Positions 1 through 11,800 of a DNA stretch of 64,000 nt are shown piece by piece; within the stretch, counting starts at the first letter, position 1, and each line of letters opens with the position of its first letter. Under the pieces are notes generated by a model. That model made no database searches, was not told the DNA's origin, and saw only the letters and a program-made list of their open reading frames with translations. A program made the translations under genes and the position numbers. Origin of the DNA: Agelas oroides (taxonomy: Eukaryota; Porifera; Demospongiae; Agelasida; Agelasidae); contig OX422189.1 in the NCBI GenBank assembly GCA_949130485.1, positions 9,966,492 to 10,030,491 of the forward strand, written 5' to 3'.

Positions 1-320
1 AGACCTGTAAAAGGCCTTGGCACAAGGCTACCTCCCACCTCCCTCCCTTCCTCCTCCCCTCCCTTCTTTCCTACCCTCCCTTCCTCCTCCCCTCCCTTCT
101 TTCCTACCCTCCCTTGCTCTCTTCCCCACCTTCCTTCCCTCCCTCCCCTTCTCTCCTTAGTTCCTTCCTTGCTCCCTCCCTCCACCCTCCACCCTCCCTT
201 CCTCTCCCATCCCTCTCTCTCCCTTCCCACTTCCACCCTCCCTCCTTCCCCTCTCTACTTCCCTTCCCTTTCTCTTTCCCCTCCTCTCTCCTCCCCTCCC
301 TCCCTCACAGTATCTCTCCG
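1..320. repeat. Polypyrimidine (C/T) tract
   Basis: Almost pure C and T on the + strand, built of CCTCCCTTCC-type words, with a visible tandem copy of a roughly 36-base block near 40-115. It ends at a CCCTCACAG that could act as a 3' splice acceptor near 309, as the C/T tracts do in TBL1XR1 and LRCH. Long ORFs across it are low-complexity and not believable genes. Confidence 0.8.
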
Positions 321-464
321 AAAGCAGGTAACAATCTGGGTAGCACAGGAGGCAAGGATGAGCAAGCAGACGAACGTTGGCCACACCACATTCACCACTG
401 ACTGCCATAAGGGAGGCTCTAGGTCATAGTGAGCAGTGCGCAACCTTCGCCATCCAATCTAGAA

Positions 465-770
465 TAGAGAGAGGGATGAAAAGGAGGGAGAGAGGAGAGA
501 AGGGGAGGGAGGAAAGGGAGGATAGAGAGGAGGAGAGAGGGATGAGAGGGAGGAGAGAGTGGGAGAAGGGAAGGAGGAAGGAGAGAGGCAAGAAGGGGAC
601 AAAGGAGAAAGGGAGGATAGAGAGAGGAGGGAGGGAGAGAGAGAGGTGAAGGGAGGGAGGGAGGATGAGGGAGGATTGAGAGAGGAGGGAGGGAGAGAGG
701 GAAGGTGAAGGGAGGGTTTAGGGAGGATGGAGGGAGGATGGAGGGAGGATGAGAAGGAAGACAAGAGGTA
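465..770. repeat. Polypurine (G/A) tract
   Basis: Nearly pure G and A on the + strand (GGGAGGGAGGA-type words). With the C/T tract at 1-320 it forms a purine/pyrimidine pair of opposite polarity about 150 bases apart. The sequence between, 320-465, holds no ORF I can assign. Confidence 0.8.
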
Positions 771-837
771 TATAGGCCGTCTCATGCGCTTATTTCACAA
801 TCTTCGGGTGTGATAACTCACAACTCACCACTTTCAG

Positions 838-975
838 GAAGATGAAGTAGGGATGCAAGACAGTCTTTTTGCAAGTTTCCAAAGCCTTTGCGGTGAGGTC
901 ATCCCCAAATATATCCTGACCTATCATAGGATGCTACAGAAAGTAGCATCCCAAGAAAATGAGAGAAACATTTAA
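838..975 (+). CDS. Probable terminal coding exon of an unknown + strand gene
   Basis: A pyrimidine-containing acceptor (CCACTTTCAG) at 828-837 is followed by 45 codons and TAA at 973-975. The peptide starts EDEVGMQDSLFASF, continues with CGEVIPKY, ends QENERNI and is ordinary in composition, unlike the repeats around it. An AATAAA lies at 1062-1067, about 90 bases past the stop, as expected for a last exon. The rest of the gene would lie to the left, probably beyond the edge. I do not recognise the family. The main alternative is a chance ORF. Confidence 0.42.
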   Translation, partial: EDEVGMQDSLFASFQSLCGEVIPKYILTYHRMLQKVASQENERNI

Positions 976-1770
976 ATCTGCACTAGTCTCGAACCTAGCT
1001 CTCTTTTAACTTGAACAAAAAGGTACGGTATTATGCTCCTGTACAATTCACAATTAGACATAATAAATTATAGGTAATCATGTCGGTCATGTCTTGCGAC
1101 TAGTAACAAATCAATGCACATTACACATTTTAAAAGCCAATCAAGGGATCTGGATCAATTTGAAGTGACTCAGGGGATCAACAAGTTCCCTCAGATACTA
1201 AAGAGGCATGGCTACCATTCTGAACTTTGAACCACTGTGAATCAAGCGATGACACACTCAAGCACACTTTTCGCTGATCAAAAAATCTTTGTCTTCAATC
1301 ATGAACACTTCTAGCAGCTACCCAGGACAAGACAAAGTCTACATCTTCGTGGACAGCCACTGGGTAACACTTGTATGTCCCCAGTCGAAGTGTTCTCAAC
1401 TGGGACCAAAATGGATCCAAGCAATCAATGTCCTTTTAAGAGCCGACATCAAGGTGACCTGAACTAAGGGGTCAATGATACTAAGAAGGCTGAGCAAGCA
1501 ATCATAATTTCCGCTGATCAAAAATCTTGATCACTGTTGCAAACACTTCAACAAGAGACATATTAAGAAACTACCTTGAATATTGATGTTTTTGCTGAGA
1601 GAGTGAGAGGTAAATCGACAGATTTCCAACTGATTCTCACTCTCTCAGAGCTAGACTGAACTGGAGCCCTGGCTCAACTTTGAAACATTTAAAAGGCCCA
1701 GTCGTGACACGTTGTCCTCCAAGCAGTCCAAGTAGCCATAACCAAAGGCTGGTGGTGAAATTCAGAGGTT
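976..1770. other. Non-coding spacer or first intron of the - strand gene
   Basis: Ordinary mixed sequence with AT-rich stretches and a putative AATAAA at 1062. I see no exon with convincing splice sites. It may be the 3' flank of the + gene and the first intron of the - gene whose exon ends at 1973. Confidence 0.5.
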
Positions 1771-1931
1771 TACTGTAAACGACAGTAGGCGCTCGTGAAT
1801 ACTGATGTTTTTGCTGGTTCAAATCCCAGCTGGATCCCAGATTTTTTCCCGTGGATTTATTTCTCACTCTCTTCAGCAAAAACATTCATGAGTGCCTGCT
1901 GTCGTTTACAGTAAATAACATCAAACCTCTA
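1771..1931. mobile_element. Inverted-repeat element (MITE-like)
   Basis: The left arm (about 1771-1823: AGAGGTTTACTGTAAACG ... TTTTTGCTG) and right arm (about 1877-1931: CAGCAAAAACATTCATGAG ... AAACCTCT) are imperfect reverse complements around a spacer. The spacer contains GGTTCAAATCCC, close to a Pol III B box. A related AGAGAGTGA plus GGGATTTGAGCCC stretch occurs near 2060 bases into the LRCH 12th intron region (about 32070-32130). Size and structure suggest a non-autonomous element; the class is unknown. Confidence 0.55.
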
Positions 1932-1972
1932 AACTACCCGCTGTTGGGCTCGATATAACCCCAAGCACGTAC

Positions 1973-2338
1973 CTCAATGGTTGCAAATCCACTGGAATTG
2001 GGGGAGAATGGTGTTCGAGGACTATCCTCCAACTCTCCATCACTCTCACTTTCCTCCTCAACTAGGTTGGAGCGAGGGGGACCAACAACGTTCTGCAACT
2101 GAGCATGCGCAGAACGCGCTGTACCAGGAAGGGGCATGATGGTGTCCATATCTGGTTCGCTATGCAGGCTCATGTGGCCGTCGCAATCCGCAGCAAAGGG
2201 AACAGATTGGATGGGAGATCCAGCGAAGCCTTGCATTTGGTAGGTGGAAGACTGGGTGAGCGGGAGCAACACCGGCCTCACGGTCATGTTACCCGAATGG
2301 AGGAGCTCCTCTGGCGTGCTGGGGCGAATCTCCGTCAT
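1973..2338 (-). CDS. First coding exon of an unknown - strand gene
   Basis: The ATG at 2338 opens 122 codons ending in frame at a consensus donor (GAG|GTACGT, exon end 1973). The peptide starts MTEIRPSTPEELL. Its C-terminal half is acidic and Ser/Pro-rich (EEESESDGELEDSP, then RTPFSPNSS), as in intrinsically disordered N-termini of nuclear or signalling proteins, with SP/TP sites that could be phosphorylated. Later exons would lie to the left, but none is convincing within 1-1930, so the next intron may extend past the edge. It diverges from the TBL1XR1 gene across about 350 bases. Family not recognised. Confidence 0.6.
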
Positions 2339-2693
2339 CGCCGCTCAGCCAAACGCAAATCGATCGAGTTGCCAATAATGCTTTTCTCCGAAACACGTGA
2401 CATTTTATGATTAGTCTCGTTCCCAGGCCAGTCCCTGCTCTGGCTCCTAGTCTTGCACTGTGACCCTGTCAATTGTTGGGCTGCAGAAGGCCGCAGGGCG
2501 CGCGCAAAAGCACTGTGCATAGTTTGAAGGTGAAAGCTTATTATTTACTGGCCTCAGAGAGAATTTGTTCCAGCTGACAGTGAACTCTGGGTTCGAAGAA
2601 AGCGAATACAACCTCTTGAATTGGTCGAATAGCGAAGACGGTGGAATTATTCTAATCAAAGAGCACCTGGTTTTTCTCTGCAAGTGGCCCACC
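2339..2693. promoter_or_regulatory. Bidirectional promoter region (unknown gene / TBL1XR1)
   Basis: Two start codons face away from each other across 355 bases. The interval is locally GC-rich near 2485-2510 and contains GGGCGCGCGCAAAA (2496-2509), whose reverse complement fits an E2F-type TTTSGCGC site. A half-copy of the short repeat CTCGTTCCCAGGCC lies near 2417-2430. The divergent arrangement is seen; promoter activity and E2F binding are inferred. Confidence 0.45.
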
Positions 2694-5600
2694 ATGAGTA
2701 TCACGAGCGATGAAGTGAACTTCCTGGTCTACAGATACCTACTGGAGTCAGGTACTGCTACTGAAATGACCTTTCTTACATGTAGAAATTAGTAGTTTGT
2801 GTGTGAGAGCTAGTCTGGACCCCAGACCCTTCCGACTGGGTTGTCTGAAGGTAGTCTGGACCCCAGACCGTTCTGACTGTGAGCTACTCATTTTTGTTTG
2901 CAGGCCAAAGAAACATCCTTGTTACATGAAGAAGCATTCTTTGTGTACGAGCTAGTACTTCCTAGAAGTCCTTACCCATACACACAACTCCACCCATCTC
3001 TGTCACGCACGCATACATGTCAGGTTTCCAGCACTCAGCATTTACGTTTGGTCTAGAGAGTCACATCCACCAGACCAGCATCAATGGTACCCTCATCCCG
3101 CCGGGGGCACTCATCTCTGTGCTACAGAAGGGACTGCAGTATGTGGAAGCAGAAGTCAGCATCACTGAGGTACGGGAAAGGAAGGGAGGGGGGAGAGGGA
3201 GGGAGGAGAGAGGGGGGTGGGCGAAGAGGAAGAGGAAGGAGTGGAAGGGGAGGAAGGAAGGGAGAGAGGGAGAGGGAGCAGAGGGAGTGCATGCCAATGT
3301 TAACTTAAGATCAAGCTGTACTTGGCATACGTTATACACACCAATGTGCAATGCATTCCTATTAGTCCTGTTAGTGTAGGCCCAAGATAATGGAAGAAAA
3401 AATTTTGAAGCATGGAAATTAGTGCCCTTAAATGTGTTGCAACTGGAATACTTCCATGTTACATTTGTCCCCTCCCCTTCTTCCCAACTTCCCCTTCCCT
3501 CCCACCACCACAGGATGGTACTGTCCTAGATGAGAAGGACATTTCTCCTCTCTCCTTGGTAGATGCTGTGCTCCGCGACAGCTCCCTCACCCAACGTCCC
3601 TCACAGACCAAGGTGGAGCTCACAAGTTCTCATGATACACCCTCCGCTGCTAGAGGTCCAATGCAGGAGAGCGGGGTGAAGAGCGAGAACGCAGGTCAGG
3701 GAGGGTCGTCCCTCTCTTACTCCTGCATACCCACCCATTCATCCACCCCTCCCTCTCTCCCCTCTCCCCTCTCTCTCTCCCTCTTTCCCTCCCTCCCCCT
3801 CTCCCCTCTCCCCTCCCTCTCTCCCTCTTCCCCTCCCTCCCTCTCTCCCTTGTCCCCTCACTTCCTTCCCTCCTCCCCTCCCTCCTCCCCTCTCTCCCTC
3901 TCTCCAGGCGAGCCAATGGAGGTTGATCGTCACTCCTCTGCAGCGGCCGCCCCTCCCTCCACCGATCTTCCTCCCAGCAGAGTGACGGTGCTAAGGGGAC
4001 ATGAGTCTGAGGTGTTCACGTGTGCCTGGAGCCCAAGTGGAGATATCATTGTGTCCGGGTAAGGAGGGGGTAGGGGTGGAATAGAAGAAGAGTAGTGGGA
4101 GGAAGGGGAGGGGCTGGGTGTGAGGAGGGAGGGATGGAAGGGTGTGAGGAGGGAGGGATGGAAGGGTGTGAGGAGGGAGGGATGGAAGGGTGTGAGTACA
4201 TTTGAAGGAAAGAGCTTCATACTACTCCTCTTTATTTCTGCAGCTCAGGTGATTCAACAGCTCGCTTGTGGCGACTACGAGAGGACCGGTCACATGACCC
4301 TCCTGTCGTCCTTCCTCATGAGCCAGTTGGCAGTGGTACACAAAAGTGCAACAGGGATGTCACCACTGTCCACTGGAATGTGAGTGGTTTGGTGGGGGGT
4401 TAGTTCATTTTGAATTGTGATACTTGAAACATATTGTAACACAGGTTTTGATAGACCTTCTACGTTCCCTTTTTTTCTCCACCTCCTCTTTCTTCCCTTT
4501 CCTCCTCTTCTCTTTCTAACCTTGTTCTCCTTCTCGTCCTTCTCCCCCTCCTCCTCCCCCTCCCCCTCCTGTCCTCCTCTCTCCTCCCAGTCGGAAGGCT
4601 CCATGCTAGCCACTGGGTCCTACGACGGCGTTGCCCGACTGTGGACCACGGAAGGGGAGCTAAAGGCCACTCTTGTACAGCACTCTGGGCCCATCTTTGC
4701 CCTCAAATGGAACGCCAAGGGAAGCTACATTGTGACTGGTGGGGTGGACAAGACAGCCATCGTGTGGGACGTGCAGAGTGGAGAGGTGAGGGAGGAGGAA
4801 GAGGGTGGATTGTGTGAAAGGGGAGGGGTGGGAATTGAAACTAGTATGTAACACAACCTCTCTCTTCCCTCCTCCCCCCCCCCCTCCTTCACCCCTCCTC
4901 CCTGCCTCCAACCCTTCCTCCTTCCTCTCATCTTTCTCGTACCCCCCCTCCCTCCCTATCCTTCCTTCCTTTCTCCCTTCACCCCTCCTCCTTCCTCCTC
5001 CCTCCAGGTAAAGCAGCAGTTTGCCCACCACAAGGCGCCCACCCTGGACGTGGACTGGCAGAATAACAACTGTTTCGCCTCCTGCTCCACAGACAAGCTC
5101 ATCCACGTCTGCAAGCTGGGAGCCGACCGACCCTTCAGAACCTTTCAAGGACACAAGGTCTGTCTGTCTGTCTTTGTATGGTGACATGTGACATGTTTGT
5201 ATTGGTGTGAGCCCTCCTCCCCTTCCTTCTGCCCTTCCTTCTGCCCTTCCTCCTTCCTCCTTTTCTTCCTTCTCTCTCGTCTTTCCTTTTCTTTCACCGC
5301 CTTTTCTTCTCCATTTCCTTCTCACTTTCGCTCTCCTTCCCTCTTTTCCTCCCTCCTCCCCTCCCTCCTCCCTCCTCCCTCCTCCCTCCTCCCTCCTCCC
5401 TCCTCCTCTCCTCTTCTCCCCTCTTCCTCCTCTCCACCACCACAGAATGGTGTTAATGCAGTGAAGTGGGACCCATCAGGCACTCTACTGGCTTCGTGCT
5501 CTGATGACCACACAGCCAAGGTAGCGTGCAACAATGTATGCATCCATGAGGATTCCAGCAGTCACCTGCTATCTCGCAATCTCTTCCCACTCCTCTCCTA

Positions 5601-8258
5601 CCTTCAACCCCCTCTTCTCCCTCCTTTTCCTTCTCCCTTCTATCCTCCTCTTCCTCTTCTCCCTCCTCTTTCTCTTCTCCCTCCTCTTCCTTCTCCCTTC
5701 TCCCTCCTCTTCTCTTCTCCCTCCTCTTCCTCTTCTCCCTCCTCTTCCTCTTCTCCCTCCTCTTTCTCTTCTCCCTTCTCCCTCCTCTTTCTCTTCTCCC
5801 TCCTCTTTCTCTTCTCCCTCCTCTTTCTCTTCTCCCTCCTCTTCCTTCTCCCTTCTATCCTCCTCTTCTTCATCAGATAAGTACGCTGATGAAGATCATG
5901 TACTGTCAATTGTTCTGCAGTAAACACCCAAAATAATCCACTACATTATCACACGTACTCTACTTCTGAGTGTGTTACTGCTTGTGTATGCCATCGACAG
6001 GTATGGACCACCAAGCAGGATTCCTGGCTGCACGACTTCCGGCAGCACTCGGGGGACATCTACACCCTGCAGTGGAGCCCCACGGGACCAGGCTCTCCTA
6101 ACCCCAATGCGTCCCTCATGCTAGCAACGTGAGCCACACACACACACATGGTGAAGGGGGAGGGGAAGGGGGGGTCAGCCTATTTAACCCCAACGCCTCC
6201 CTCATGCTAGCAACGTGAGCCACACACACACGAGGGGATGGGGGAGGGGAGGGGGAGGGGGAGAGGAAGGGGGGGTCAGCCTGTTTAACCCCAATGCCTC
6301 CCTCATGCTAGCAACGTGAGCCACACACACACATGAGGGGAGGGGAAGGGGGGAGGCTATTATGCTGTGTAAGCATACCTTTTATGCTAATTAACCCTTG
6401 TTCAGAAATCCGCTTTCATATACATGTGTTAGTTGGTCTTATGAGGCGGCAATCCCCATCTTACCCTAGCTGACAAGACTTGGTATTCTTAGCTGAAATG
6501 TGTCCTGCGCCACTGGTGACTCGGGCTTCATTCTCCTTCCACGTGGGCTAGGAAAGAGGTTGATATATATGTAGGCCTGCCTTTCAGCATGGAAATATGG
6601 TGGTGTTTTTGTGTGCAGGTGGGCTTGCTCCGGGTGCAAGCCTTTCAAAAATTCAATGCTCTTATAGCATCTGGTACACCAGTGTCTCAATCCAGTGACA
6701 GAGCCACGCAACTGCTTGCTTTTATACCACACTCATGTGCGCTTCACTTGTGGGTTTCGTCCTATATTCATAGCCACTGTCAAGTGTATTCATGGCTGTG
6801 AAATCCATTCACACCACCAAATTGTTCTGGTCTCAAAAATACCTTTCGTGATTACTGCCTGCACAATAATTGTGTTCAACCTCTTGTGAGAGTGCTAATG
6901 AACTACTGACGAGCTACTAGTTTGCCCTACAAGTGTGACTTGCAAACATCAGTTGAAAATGTTCTAGTTGCTAAATGTTAGTAACTTCTGAACGTGATGA
7001 ATGTGTAACATATGTGTTTGTATACAAGTACACTCGATTGCCATACCGATATCCAGTGACCCCCCCTTCCTCCCTTTCTCCCTCCTTCCGCTCTTCTTCC
7101 TTCTCTTCCTCCTCCCTCTCGCAGTGCCTCCTTTGACTCTACAGTGCGGCTGTGGGAGGTGGAGAAGGGAACCTGCCTGCACACACTCAGGAGGCACATT
7201 GACCCAGTCTACTCTGTGGCCTTCAGCCCAGACGGACGACTGCTAGCCAGTGGCTCCTTTGACAAGTGCCTCTACATCTGGTCAACACAGGTAAGTTCCT
7301 TACCAGATACTACCTCGAACCCAGCCTCAGCAACACGACGAATAATTACAAGTTAGATTTTCTGTACTTGGGGCATTGACTAGTTTGCAATGTGGGGATC
7401 ACTGAGAGTGAGTAGGAGGATGGGTTGTTACAAGTATTAATCTCTTGCAAGAGCGCATAAGAACGGGCGGCTAGAGGAAGAGCGTGTAACTCCAATAGAA
7501 GCCCGTAGAGTCTGGTCAAAATTATTGTCTAAAGTAGAACACCCGGCATGTGCTTAGCAACATGTCTACGCACAGCTGCGCATATGTGGTACTATTTTTA
7601 GTACTGGCGGTAAATTCCGACCAGTTTGGAATTTTACATAGTTACACGCTCTTACTCTAGCCGCCTGTTCTTATGCGCTCTTGTCTCTGGTTGTATAGGA
7701 TGGTTCTCTGGTGAAACAGTACAAGGGGGCAAGTGGGATCTACGAGGTGTGCTGGAACCGAGACGGCAGCAAACTGGCTACTAGTTTCTCTGACAACACA
7801 GTAAGTGGTTTGTCCACATACCCACACACGAAAGGCTAAAGGTCAATCCAACAATCTAGTGTACATGTAGTTCCCCAGAGGAGGTTAACCGTTGCTAATT
7901 GAAACAACTATGGTCCCCATTGATTAGGATATTGCAAGGCAGACGGCTTTTCTATGACTGGAACCAGCCTTGAATCTTGATTTGAAAACTGCCCCCCCCC
8001 CCCCCCCCCCCCCCCCAGCCCCCTCCTCAGTACAAAGTCGAGAGAGCTAGTCTGTTGAGTTTGTTGAGATACGAAAAATCAACTAGTGTGACTTCAGCCA
8101 TTTTAATTAGCAACCGTGTCCGACCTCCTCTGGTAGTTCCCAGGCTGTTCTGTTTGTAGTAAGTTTGCTAACGTGGCCAAAAACAAGAATGAAAGTTTTA
8201 ACATGACTGTCTCTCTGTCATCCTGCAGGTATGTGTTTTAGACATTAGGGGAATATAG
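2694..8258 (+). CDS. TBL1XR1: TBL1XR1/TBL1X-type WD40 corepressor subunit (12 exons)
   Basis: In animals this protein is a core subunit of the NCoR/SMRT-HDAC3 complex and acts in the nucleus. Exons read from the DNA: 2694-2751, 3024-3169, 3514-3694, 3908-4058, 4244-4379, 4591-4785, 5008-5157, 5446-5520, 6001-6128, 7125-7290, 7699-7800, 8229-8258. All junctions are GT..AG, phases agree and the sum is 1518 nt (505 aa plus stop; human about 514). The N-terminus [16 protein letters not shown] is the LisH domain. A variable Ser/Pro linker is followed by GEPMEVD and [10 protein letters not shown], then eight WD40 repeats (e.g. [26 protein letters not shown]). The protein ends VCVLDIRGI, matching the family end. 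The start is the conserved LisH methionine. Introns carry long C/T tracts before their acceptors. Confidence 0.95.
4115..4197. repeat. Tandem repeat in TBL1XR1 intron 4
   Basis: A 23-base unit (GGAGGGATGGAAGGGTGTGA core) is repeated about four times downstream of the exon 4 donor. Purine-rich, no coding potential. Confidence 0.75.
4855..5875. repeat. C/T tracts in TBL1XR1 introns 6-8
   Basis: Three blocks of almost pure pyrimidine on the coding strand (about 4858-5005, 5210-5443, 5580-5872) fill most of introns 6, 7 and 8. The first two run directly into CAG acceptors at 5007 and 5445. The third is CTCTTCTCCCTC repeats and ends about 125 bases before the exon 9 acceptor. Long ORFs across them are artefacts of simple sequence. 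Confidence 0.85.
6095..6345 (+). repeat. Triplicated exon 9 end with its splice donor
   Basis: A unit of roughly 90-100 bases, holding the last coding bases of TBL1XR1 exon 9 (AACCCCAATGC..CTCATGCTAGCAAC) plus the donor GTGAGC and a CACACA run, occurs three times. Candidate donors are at 6129, 6215 and 6316, and purine-rich GGGGAGGGG sequence separates the copies. Only the first donor keeps the frame: using the second or third adds 86 or 187 nt. Confidence 0.85.
6360..7060 (+). other. Intron 9 of TBL1XR1, unique part
   Basis: Mixed-composition intron with no exon I can support. It ends in a C/T tract (7060-7122) and the acceptor at 7124. Confidence 0.6.
7448..7683. mobile_element. MITE family 1, copy 1
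   Basis: Element of about 236 bases with terminal inverted repeats CAAGAGCGCATAAGAACGGG / CCTGTTCTTATGCGCTCTTG. Internal motifs GAACACCCGG, GCTTAGCAACA, CTATTTTTAGTACTGG and GTTACACGCTCTTACTCTAG are shared with copies at 12771, 21425 and 26073. It lies in TBL1XR1 intron 10, ending 15 bases before the exon 11 acceptor. No ORF, so non-autonomous. No convincing target duplication was found. Confidence 0.85.
7992..8016. repeat. Poly-C run
   Basis: More than 20 consecutive C on + in TBL1XR1 intron 11, a likely length-variable and assembly-fragile site. Confidence 0.9.
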
Positions 8259-8885
8259 TTCAGAACATTACACACACACATACGTAACACATACACATAC
8301 AGATACACATGTTCACTGACGCCACAATTTTCATTTCTATACATTTGCTGTCACTATTATTAAGAAGGTAGTTCTGTTCATGTGAGTGGAGGTAGTTTGA
8401 TGGTGTCGTGCATGGTGTGGTGGCATCTGTCTCGTTCCTGCTGTGCCACGGAGTTAGAGTGATTCAAAAGATCAAAGAACGTTGTCACTGGCCTACCTCG
8501 TGCCTGGGGGAGAAAGAGCAAAATTGTAGAGCTGACAAAACCGTGGCCAGTGGATTGAACACCCAGCACCACAGTGTGCAGAATTATTGTTCACAGCTGC
8601 AGGCTCCTCCCCACTGGTGAGCTTCCAGTAGCTTGTTGCGACCCTTTTTCTCCAGCTCCTCTCCAGTTTGTTACTATAATTATTCCAAGTTGTCATTCAC
8701 ACACTGTAAAGTGGTGAGGCTATAGATAACCTCTTTGTTAATCGACCAATGAGCTCCAATTTCTCTAGTCACATACCCAGTCTGTTCAATGGCCTGGGTA
8801 TGAGGCTATAATGTATCCCACGTGCATATTATATAGTTGGCAATGGCTGTAATACCAAAGGTTCACAAAATAACAATTGCAGATA
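8259..8885. other. Convergent intergenic spacer
   Basis: Lies between the TBL1XR1 stop and the stop of the - strand coiled-coil gene. It contains CA-rich sequence near 8265-8310 and no ORF or RNA I can support. It presumably holds the two 3' UTRs, but no clear AATAAA is visible. Confidence 0.5.
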
Positions 8886-11800
8886 TCAGTGATCAACCCT
8901 TACCTCAGCAGTGCTCCTTTCCATTGATCCCCCTCTTCCGACGTCTCTCACCTCCACCCCGCACCCCTCACCCCTCCCCACCATCCCTGCACTCTTGATA
9001 CCGACAGCCGGTGCTGTCTGGGGCGGAACATAATTGTTGACCTGGAGAAATGTCCTTACGTTCCTTGTGCCATTAAATGGCTTGCCCAGTTTTGATTTTC
9101 TTTGCTTCTGAAGTGGATTAACACCAGTGACTGCTTTTTCATGAAAGGGCCGTGTAGGCATGCTGGAGGACCCTCCACGACTATAGCCAGCATTTTTGGT
9201 CCCATTGTGTGCTGTCTTAGTGCCTTTACTGTGTGCGTGGTGTGCCGTGGTATTAATCTGTAACGGGTTGGATCCCCTCAGGGCACCTGACATTCCTGGG
9301 GCATGACTCTCATAGGGTTGTGTGTTGAATAGATGGTGGTGGTGGTTCTGAAATCCAAACAGCTTCTGGCTTAGGGGGAAAAACTTGCCCTGTGGAGGGG
9401 AGGGAGGAGGGAGGGAGGGAGGGAGGGAGGGAGGGAGGGAGGGAGGGAGGGAGGGAGGGAGGGAGGACATTGAGAAACTCTTTAATATAACTTTGTTTAC
9501 CTTATCCTAATTTCTAAACTGTTCTATCTTTCTATTCTAGCCCTAGAGACAGCCAATTTATTTGTGCGATGCAATAGCTCAGCATGTAGACAATGGCCGT
9601 ATCTCTAGGCCTTCTTGTATGTACCCTCACATGCAAAAGGAGATGTTTATATATGGGAGGGAGGAGGGTGGGAGGGAGGGAGGAGGGTGGGAGGGAGGGA
9701 GGAGGGTGGGAGGGAGGGAGGAGGGTGGGAGGGAGGGAGGAGGGTGGGAGGGAGGGAGGAGGGTGGGAGGGAGGGAGGGAGGGAGGGAGGGAGGGAGGGA
9801 GGGAGGGAGGGAGGGAGGGAGGGAGGGAGGGAGGGAGGGAGGGAGGGAGGGAGATATCTCACATAAACATCATTGCTATACCACAAACACGCCAACAGAT
9901 TCAAGCTTAATTGTTATCAACTTACAGCACGTGTGTGCATGTGTGAGTAGAAACGGTGCTGGAACGGTCTTGAAAAGTACTTGCGTCTTTCCCCTTTCAT
10001 TGGCCTCTGCTGGGATGGGCTCTGTGGAGAAGATAAACTGCAAGGTATGACCATATATGGGTTGGTAGCTACGTAACCCCAACAGTGATGACCCAGTGGC
10101 ATAATCACAGTCTATCACAGTATATCACAGTACATCACAGTATACCACAGTATACCACAGTACACCACAGTATACCACAGTACACCACAGTACACCACAG
10201 TACACCACAGTATACCACAGTACGCCACAGTATACCACAGTACACCACAGTATACCACAGTACACCACATTGTCACAGTATACCTGTTTGCTGCTGAGGT
10301 AGTGTGTACTGACACCTTGTGCCTCCAATACAAGACCCTGTACAGTAACAGCGCATAATAAAATGTCAATTTACACACCTCGTCGCTGCCAGCTTTAGTT
10401 GCATACTGTATCCTCTCTTGTTTCTCATACAACTAAAACCTTGCTACCAGTAAACTACATCTTCCTGTTAACCACAGCAGACATGTACAACTATATGTGT
10501 CACTCACGTGTATGCAACGTACATACGTATACCTTGACATCTGCAGGCATGGAGAACTTGAACGCTCGAGGTTGCTTCTCTCTGTGTTCAGCCATTGCAC
10601 TAACTACCGACTGCAGCTGTTTTTGCTACAAAGTGATACGTGATATAGGCTACGAATCAACCTGATAATATTAAACCGTCTTAATCTAGCATAGACGTAC
10701 ACAATGTAGCACAATGCTGAGAATGTCAAGGCCCATGTAATCTTTGATCTGCTGAGATCTTACCTGTGTGTGGATCTTTGTGGTAAGGACCTCCTCTCCC
10801 GCCTTCAACACTGCAGGAGGAGGGGATACCAAACATTGCTAGTGGCCACACATCTGGGGCATATGAGCATTCTTCATGGATGGTGCATGATTGAAGTTAG
10901 GCAACTGCAAAGCATCTTTACTCAACTATTCACATAGCAAGCAGTTTGACTAGAGTCTGGGACCAAGATTAGTATCCTACAGCAATGCAAATCTGGCTAT
11001 GTGGGAAAAACTTGCACCAAACTCCGGCGTGAATTGTTAGTCTCGGCCCCAGACCCAAAACCAATCCCAGCGTGAATTGCTCCCAGTAAGCAATATATGC
11101 ACCGGATGAGGTCTGGGGACGAGACTAGCAGGATACTGACCTTCAATGGCCTGGTCAGCAAACTTGACCACCTTCTCCTTCAGTTTCACCTGGTTGCTGC
11201 TGTTATGGTGGGTAGTACTGCTACCAACACTCTGTGGCGAAACATAAGATCATTGTCAGTGACACACAACCCTGTAATCTACGTACAGGAGGGCAAACTG
11301 CTACTCAACAGAATTTATGAGTCCAAGGAAAGAAGACGTGAAATATCAAGTGAAGTTCTACTAGAGGCTCTGCTTTCTGATTACTTTCACTTTCTGACCA
11401 ATGGAATTGCAGAAAATAGAGCTAGCACTAGTATAGTGGGTTTTTTTGAGCGGTCTAGTCCCACAAGCCAGCATGAAGCAGCACATGTGTATAGCATTCT
11501 ACGTACACTAGGGGTGTCTGGGGGCCCACTTACATTAGGAGTGTTTGGGGGCCTATTTACATTAGGGGTGTCTGGGGGCCCACTTACATTAGGAGTGTTT
11601 GGGGGCCTACTTACATTAGGGGTGTCTGGGGGCCTACTTACATTAGGAGTGTCTGGGGGCCCACTTACATTAGGGGTGTCTGGGGACCCACTTACATTAG
11701 GAGTGTCTGGGGACCCACTTACATTAGGAGTGTCTGGGGGCCCACTTACATTAGGGGCATCTGGGGGCCCACTTACATTAGGGGCATCTGGGGGCCCACC

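Noticed and set aside
9562-10050. Gly/Arg-rich + strand ORF
   Set aside because: Simple GGGA repeats in an intron of the - strand gene; composition only.
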